A stretch of DNA of 64,000 nucleotides. Source: Mergibacter septicus (lineage in GTDB: Bacteria; Pseudomonadota; Gammaproteobacteria; Enterobacterales; Pasteurellaceae). Each line of letters opens with the position of its first letter. Position 1 is the stretch's first letter. The notes beneath the pieces were generated by a model. That model was not told where the DNA came from. It did no database searches and worked only from the letters and a program-made list of their open reading frames with translations. The stretch is from NCBI RefSeq assembly GCF_003265225.1, contig NZ_CP022013.1, forward strand, positions 653,001 through 717,000, given 5' to 3'. The position numbers and the translations under genes were made by a program. Below are positions 60,002-64,000 of the stretch, piece by piece.

Positions 60002-62692
60002 ATGCTTAGAGCCCTTATAACTAAATTATTTGGTAGTCGTAATGACCGTATTTTACGTCGTTTAAATAAACGTGTTGCCCTAATTAATAAAATTGAACCT
60101 GAATTTGTCGCATTAACTGATGATGAATTAAAAGCTAAAACAGGGGAGTTTCGTCAACGGTTACAAGATGGCGAAACATTAGATCAAATTTTACCAGAAG
60201 CCTTTGCCACTGTACGAGAAGCCAGTAAACGTGTTTTAGGTTTACGTCATTTTGATGTGCAATTAATCGGTGGTATGGTGTTGAATAATCGTTGTATTGC
60301 AGAGATGAGAACAGGGGAAGGGAAAACCTTAACAGCAACCTTACCTTGTTATCTTAATGCTTTGACTGGTAAAGGAGTTCACGTTGTTACGGTTAATGAT
60401 TATCTTGCTCGCCGTGATGCTGAAACAAATCGTCCTTTATTTGAATTTTTAGGAATGAGTGTGGCTGTTAATCTTCCGGGTATGTTACCTGAAGAAAAAC
60501 GTCAAGCTTATCAGGCGGATATTACCTATGCAACGAATAGTGAATTAGGCTTTGACTATTTAAGAGATAACTTAGCCCGTTCTCCACAAGAGCGTTATCA
60601 ACGTCCTTTACATTATGCGTTAGTAGATGAAGTTGACTCTATTTTAATTGATGAAGCAAGAACACCGTTAATTATTTCAGGTCAAGCAGAAGATAGTTCT
60701 AGTTTATATATTGCGGTTAATAAACTGATTCCTAAATTGATGAAACAGGATAAAGAGGATTCTGAAGAATATCAAGGGAAAGGGCATTATACCGTTGATT
60801 TAAAAACTAAACAGGCACATTTAACTGAACGTGGTCAACTAAAAATCGAACAATTATTAGTTGAAGCTGGCTTAATGGAAGAAGGGGAGTCTTTATATTC
60901 TCCTGCCAATATTAGTTTATTACATCATGTTTATGCTGCATTGCGAGCTCACTCTCTTTTTGAGCGTAACGTTGATTATATTATTAAAGATGGTGAAGTG
61001 GTCATTGTCGATGAACATACTGGACGAACAATGGCAGGACGTCGTTGGTCGGAAGGGTTGCATCAAGCTATTGAAGCAAAAGAAGGGGTTAAGATTCAAA
61101 GCGAAAATCAAACTGTTGCTTCTATCACCTATCAAAACTACTTCCGTTTATATGAAAAATTAGCTGGAATGACAGGAACGGCAGATACAGAAGCATTTGA
61201 ATTCCAACATATTTATGGTTTAGAAACCATTGTTATTCCAACCAATCGTCCAATGATCCGTGATGATAGAACAGATTTGATGTTCTCTGATGAAAAACAT
61301 AAATTTGATGCCATTGTAGCGGATATTAAAGATTGTATTGCTCGCCAACAACCTGTACTTGTCGGGACTGTGTCAATTGAAAAATCAGAATTACTTTCTG
61401 AAATATTAACCAAAGCAGGCATTAAGCATAATGTTTTAAATGCGAAGTTTCATGCTCAAGAGGCAGATATTGTTGCTGATGCAGGGTATCCCGGGGCTGT
61501 TACCATTGCAACTAATATGGCAGGACGTGGTACGGATATTGTTTTAGGTGGTAACTGGAAAGCTGAAGTTGCAAAATTAGATAATCCAACGGAAGAACAA
61601 ATTGCTGCAATAAAACAAGCTTGGCAACAACGTCACGATATTGTCATGCAAGCGGGTGGTTTACATATTATTGGCACTGAACGTCATGAATCTCGCCGAA
61701 TTGATAATCAGCTAAGAGGACGTTCAGGACGACAAGGGGATCCCGGTTCATCACGTTTTTACCTCTCACTTGATGATGCATTAATGCGAATTTATCTTTC
61801 TGAGAGTCGTTTAAACTTTATGAGAAAAACCTTTACTGATCCTAGTCAGGCGATGGAATCTAAGATGCTAGCTAAGGTTATTGCATCAGCTCAGGCAAAA
61901 GTTGAAGCATTTAACTTTGATGGACGGAAAAACTTATTAGAGTTTGACGATGTAGCGAATGATCAACGGCATGCAATTTATGCACAGCGGAATGAATTGC
62001 TTGAAAATGAAGATATTAAAGAAACGATTGATACTATCCGTAAAGATGTTTTCAATATGGTGATCGATCAATATATTCCACCTCAGTCTTTAGAAGAATT
62101 ATGGGATATTGAAGGATTAGAGCAACGTTTGAAACATGACTTCCATATGGAATTACCTATTGCTGATTGGTTAGAACAGGATCATAACTTGCATGAAGAA
62201 ACTTTGCGTGAACGTATTCTTGAACAAGCGGTTGAGGATTATCAGCATAAAGAAACATTAGTTGGTAGTGAAGTTATGCGTAGCTTTGAAAAAGGTGTGA
62301 TGTTGCAAACCTTAGATGATCTGTGGAAAGAACATTTATCTGCAATGGATCATTTACGTAAAGCTATTCACTTGCGAGGTTATGCACAAAAAGATCCAAA
62401 ACAAGAGTATAAAAAAGAGTCATTCCAGATGTTTACTGAAATGCTTGATGCACTGAAATTTAGTGTGATTAGTACACTTACTAAAGTGCAAGTGCGTTCT
62501 CAAGAAGAAATTGAGGAAGCCGAACAAGCAAGAATTGCAGCGGCAGAACGTAATGCCAAGCGTATGAAAAATTTAGGTGCTGAAACGTCAGATGATGAAA
62601 TAGAAGATGGTAAGCCTAAAATTGGTAGAAATGAACCTTGTCCTTGTGGTTCTGGCAAAAAATATAAACATTGTCATGGACGGATTAGCTAA
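60002..62692 (+). CDS. secA: Protein translocase ATPase SecA
   Basis: An 896-residue motor for post-translational export. Walker [12 protein letters not shown] (about 102), [13 protein letters not shown], preprotein cross-linking domain, [16 protein letters not shown] and [13 protein letters not shown], and the C-terminal zinc tail [14 protein letters not shown]. Its ribosome binding site is weak (GTAAGAAAA), which fits control by SecM. Confidence 0.97.
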   Translation: MLRALITKLFGSRNDRILRRLNKRVALINKIEPEFVALTDDELKAKTGEFRQRLQDGETLDQILPEAFATVREASKRVLGLRHFDVQLIGGMVLNNRCIAEMRTGEGKTLTATLPCYLNALTGKGVHVVTVNDYLARRDAETNRPLFEFLGMSVAVNLPGMLPEEKRQAYQADITYATNSELGFDYLRDNLARSPQERYQRPLHYALVDEVDSILIDEARTPLIISGQAEDSSSLYIAVNKLIPKLMKQDKEDSEEYQGKGHYTVDLKTKQAHLTERGQLKIEQLLVEAGLMEEGESLYSPANISLLHHVYAALRAHSLFERNVDYIIKDGEVVIVDEHTGRTMAGRRWSEGLHQAIEAKEGVKIQSENQTVASITYQNYFRLYEKLAGMTGTADTEAFEFQHIYGLETIVIPTNRPMIRDDRTDLMFSDEKHKFDAIVADIKDCIARQQPVLVGTVSIEKSELLSEILTKAGIKHNVLNAKFHAQEADIVADAGYPGAVTIATNMAGRGTDIVLGGNWKAEVAKLDNPTEEQIAAIKQAWQQRHDIVMQAGGLHIIGTERHESRRIDNQLRGRSGRQGDPGSSRFYLSLDDALMRIYLSESRLNFMRKTFTDPSQAMESKMLAKVIASAQAKVEAFNFDGRKNLLEFDDVANDQRHAIYAQRNELLENEDIKETIDTIRKDVFNMVIDQYIPPQSLEELWDIEGLEQRLKHDFHMELPIADWLEQDHNLHEETLRERILEQAVEDYQHKETLVGSEVMRSFEKGVMLQTLDDLWKEHLSAMDHLRKAIHLRGYAQKDPKQEYKKESFQMFTEMLDALKFSVISTLTKVQVRSQEEIEEAEQARIAAAERNAKRMKNLGAETSDDEIEDGKPKIGRNEPCPCGSGKKYKHCHGRIS

Positions 62693-62725
62693 TGTATTGG
62701 TTTAATCAAATCAAATAGAAAATAA

Positions 62726-62758
62726 ACTGGTGTTTGTTATCACAACACCAGTTTTTTT
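62726..62758 (+). terminator. Terminator after secA
   Basis: ACTGGTGTT pairs with AACACCAGT, loop of nine bases, followed by seven T. Confidence 0.9.
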
Positions 62759-62808
62759 ATCTAAAAAATTTAAATAATTTTCGTAGGCTACTTAAAAGGA
62801 TAATAACT

Positions 62809-63825
62809 ATGTATCGTTTAATTCGACAAATGCTTTTTCGAATGCAAGCAGAAAACGCACATGATTTCAGTTTAAAAGCATTGCATTATGCAGGGAAATT
62901 TCCTTTCAACCGTTGTTTACAACGTTATTATAACGCAGTTGGGCAAAAAAGAACTTGCATGGGAATCTCCTTTAAAAATCCAATTGGATTAGCCGCTGGT
63001 GCAGATAAAAATGGAGAAGCTATAGATGGATTTGCAGCATTAGGTTTTGGTTTTATTGAAGTAGGAACAGTAACACCTTTAGCACAAGATGGTAATCCTA
63101 AGCCACGTCAATTCCGTTTAATCGAAGCAGAAGGAATAATCAATCGAAATGGGTTTAATAATCATGGTATTGATTATTTAATTGAAAATATAAAAAGGGC
63201 AAAATATGATGGCGTGTTGGGAATTAATATTGGAAAAAATACTTTTACTCCCGTTGAGAAAGGAAAAGAGGATTATTTAATTTGTTTAAAGAAAGCGTAT
63301 TCTTATGCCGATTATATTACTATTAATATTTCTTCCCCTAACTCTCCCGGATTAAGAAATTTACAATATGGGGAATTATTAGATGATCTATTACTATCGG
63401 TTAAAAATAAACAAGCTGAACTGAGTCAACAATATAAAAAATATGTACCTATTGCAGTAAAAATTGCACCAGACTTAACTGAAAAAGAATTAATTGCGAT
63501 AGCGGATAGTTTAAAACGGCACAAAATAGATGGTGTAATTGCAACAAATACCACCTTAGAACGAGGAATGGTTAAAGGATTAAGCAATGCGGAACAACAA
63601 GGTGGGTTAAGTGGTAAACCATTACAAAATCTTAGCACTCAGGTAATTACTCGATTATTTGCTGAATTAAAAGGCGATATTCCAATTATTGGTAGTGGGG
63701 GCATTGATAGTGTGATAAATGCTCAGGAAAAAATCACCGCTGGTGCAGAATTATTACAACTTTATTCTGGTTTAATTTATCATGGCCCTAAATTAGTTCA
63801 GGATTTAATCAAATATATCAAATAA
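62809..63825 (+). CDS. pyrD: Dihydroorotate dehydrogenase, class 2
   Basis: A 338-residue membrane-bound flavoenzyme of pyrimidine synthesis that passes electrons to quinone. N-terminal quinone helix region [23 protein letters not shown] motif [15 protein letters not shown]; catalytic Ser in [26 protein letters not shown] 62809 with AAAAGGA is the family start; longer in-frame starts run into the terminator. Confidence 0.96.
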   Translation: MYRLIRQMLFRMQAENAHDFSLKALHYAGKFPFNRCLQRYYNAVGQKRTCMGISFKNPIGLAAGADKNGEAIDGFAALGFGFIEVGTVTPLAQDGNPKPRQFRLIEAEGIINRNGFNNHGIDYLIENIKRAKYDGVLGINIGKNTFTPVEKGKEDYLICLKKAYSYADYITINISSPNSPGLRNLQYGELLDDLLLSVKNKQAELSQQYKKYVPIAVKIAPDLTEKELIAIADSLKRHKIDGVIATNTTLERGMVKGLSNAEQQGGLSGKPLQNLSTQVITRLFAELKGDIPIIGSGGIDSVINAQEKITAGAELLQLYSGLIYHGPKLVQDLIKYIK

Positions 63826-63932
63826 TTTTAAAAATTTGTCAAATTAGATATTATTTTTAGATAAATAGTAGATTTTTCTAATTTAAATCAGTAGGATATA
63901 GCGGGTTTAATTTAAATAATTAGGTATTTTCA

Positions 63933-64000
63933 ATGTTTTTTGATGAATTATGTAAATGGCAATATGATGCGGACAAAGATTGTCTGACGGTATTATTGTC
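63933..64000 (+). CDS. Start of an unidentified gene (partial)
   Basis: ATG 63933 opens MFFDELCKWQYDADKDCLTV and stays open to the window end (22 codons). TTAGGTATTTTCA gives a weak ribosome binding site. Too short to assign. Confidence 0.35.
   Translation, partial: MFFDELCKWQYDADKDCLTVLL

Noticed and set aside
1-64000. CRISPR array
   Set aside because: No evenly spaced repeats of 25-40 bases with unique spacers; the only arrays are short TTTAAA repeats at 10-11 bp.

Overview
The window (about 38-40% G+C by eye) comes from a chromosome of the family Pasteurellaceae, Gammaproteobacteria. The evidence is the neighbourhoods uspE-fnr, paired ferritins, aceEF-lpd, aroK-aroB-dam, dciA-secM-secA-pyrD, the IRAGP-ending SecM, and a Mu-like prophage whose proteins resemble FluMu/SuMu-type phages. 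A nicotinamide phosphoribosyltransferase gene (nadV) suggests a strain that does not need V factor. I cannot name the species.

Bases 1-27810 are the right three quarters of a transposable Mu-like prophage. Transposase and early genes lie left of the window. Order: a Mor/C-family activator, a lipoprotein gene, a lysis cassette (amidase, holin-like proteins, nested spanins), Mu-type packaging and head genes (gp25-gp37-like), then a P2-type contractile tail (FI, FII, E/E', T, U, X, D, V, W, J, I, H and a fibre-assembly protein). Next come accessory genes (papain-like protein, Gp49 family, XRE repressor plus ImmA peptidase, a broken DNA methylase, small ORFs) and the right end with 22-bp repeats.

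The most striking result is a set of five promoter-like elements in the prophage. Each is a TTTAAA-N4-TTTAAA dyad (second half TTTAAT at one site) followed, exactly 38 bp after the dyad start, by a -10-like TAnnnT hexamer. They stand before the lysin, the head protease, the tail chaperone, baseplate W and the broken methylase. Three of these places match the known Mu late promoters Plys, PI and Pmom. I infer that they are late promoters driven by the Mor/C protein at 146-508. The lysin copy sits inside a terminator-like hairpin that also covers the lysin ribosome binding site, which suggests a switch. Other notable prophage features are two tandem structured RNA units with compensatory stem changes (8026-8177), a nuclease-like C-terminal domain on the MuF-type head protein, a GGGAAAG frameshift site for E/E', an opposite-strand membrane gene inside the tail operon, and 10-11 bp phased TTTAAACG arrays of unknown purpose.

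Bases 27811-64000 are core chromosome: nadV; uspE-fnr on the minus strand; two ferritins; tRNA-Ser(TGA); the pyruvate dehydrogenase genes aceE-aceF-lpd; one complete trp operon (E-G-D-CF-B-A) behind a TrpR-like operator with no room for a leader peptide; the ABC exporter yadGH; darP; SOS-controlled dinB; htpX; a TPP riboswitch followed by thiBPQ; bioB; aroK-aroB-dam; dciA; secM-secA; pyrD; and the start of an unidentified gene.
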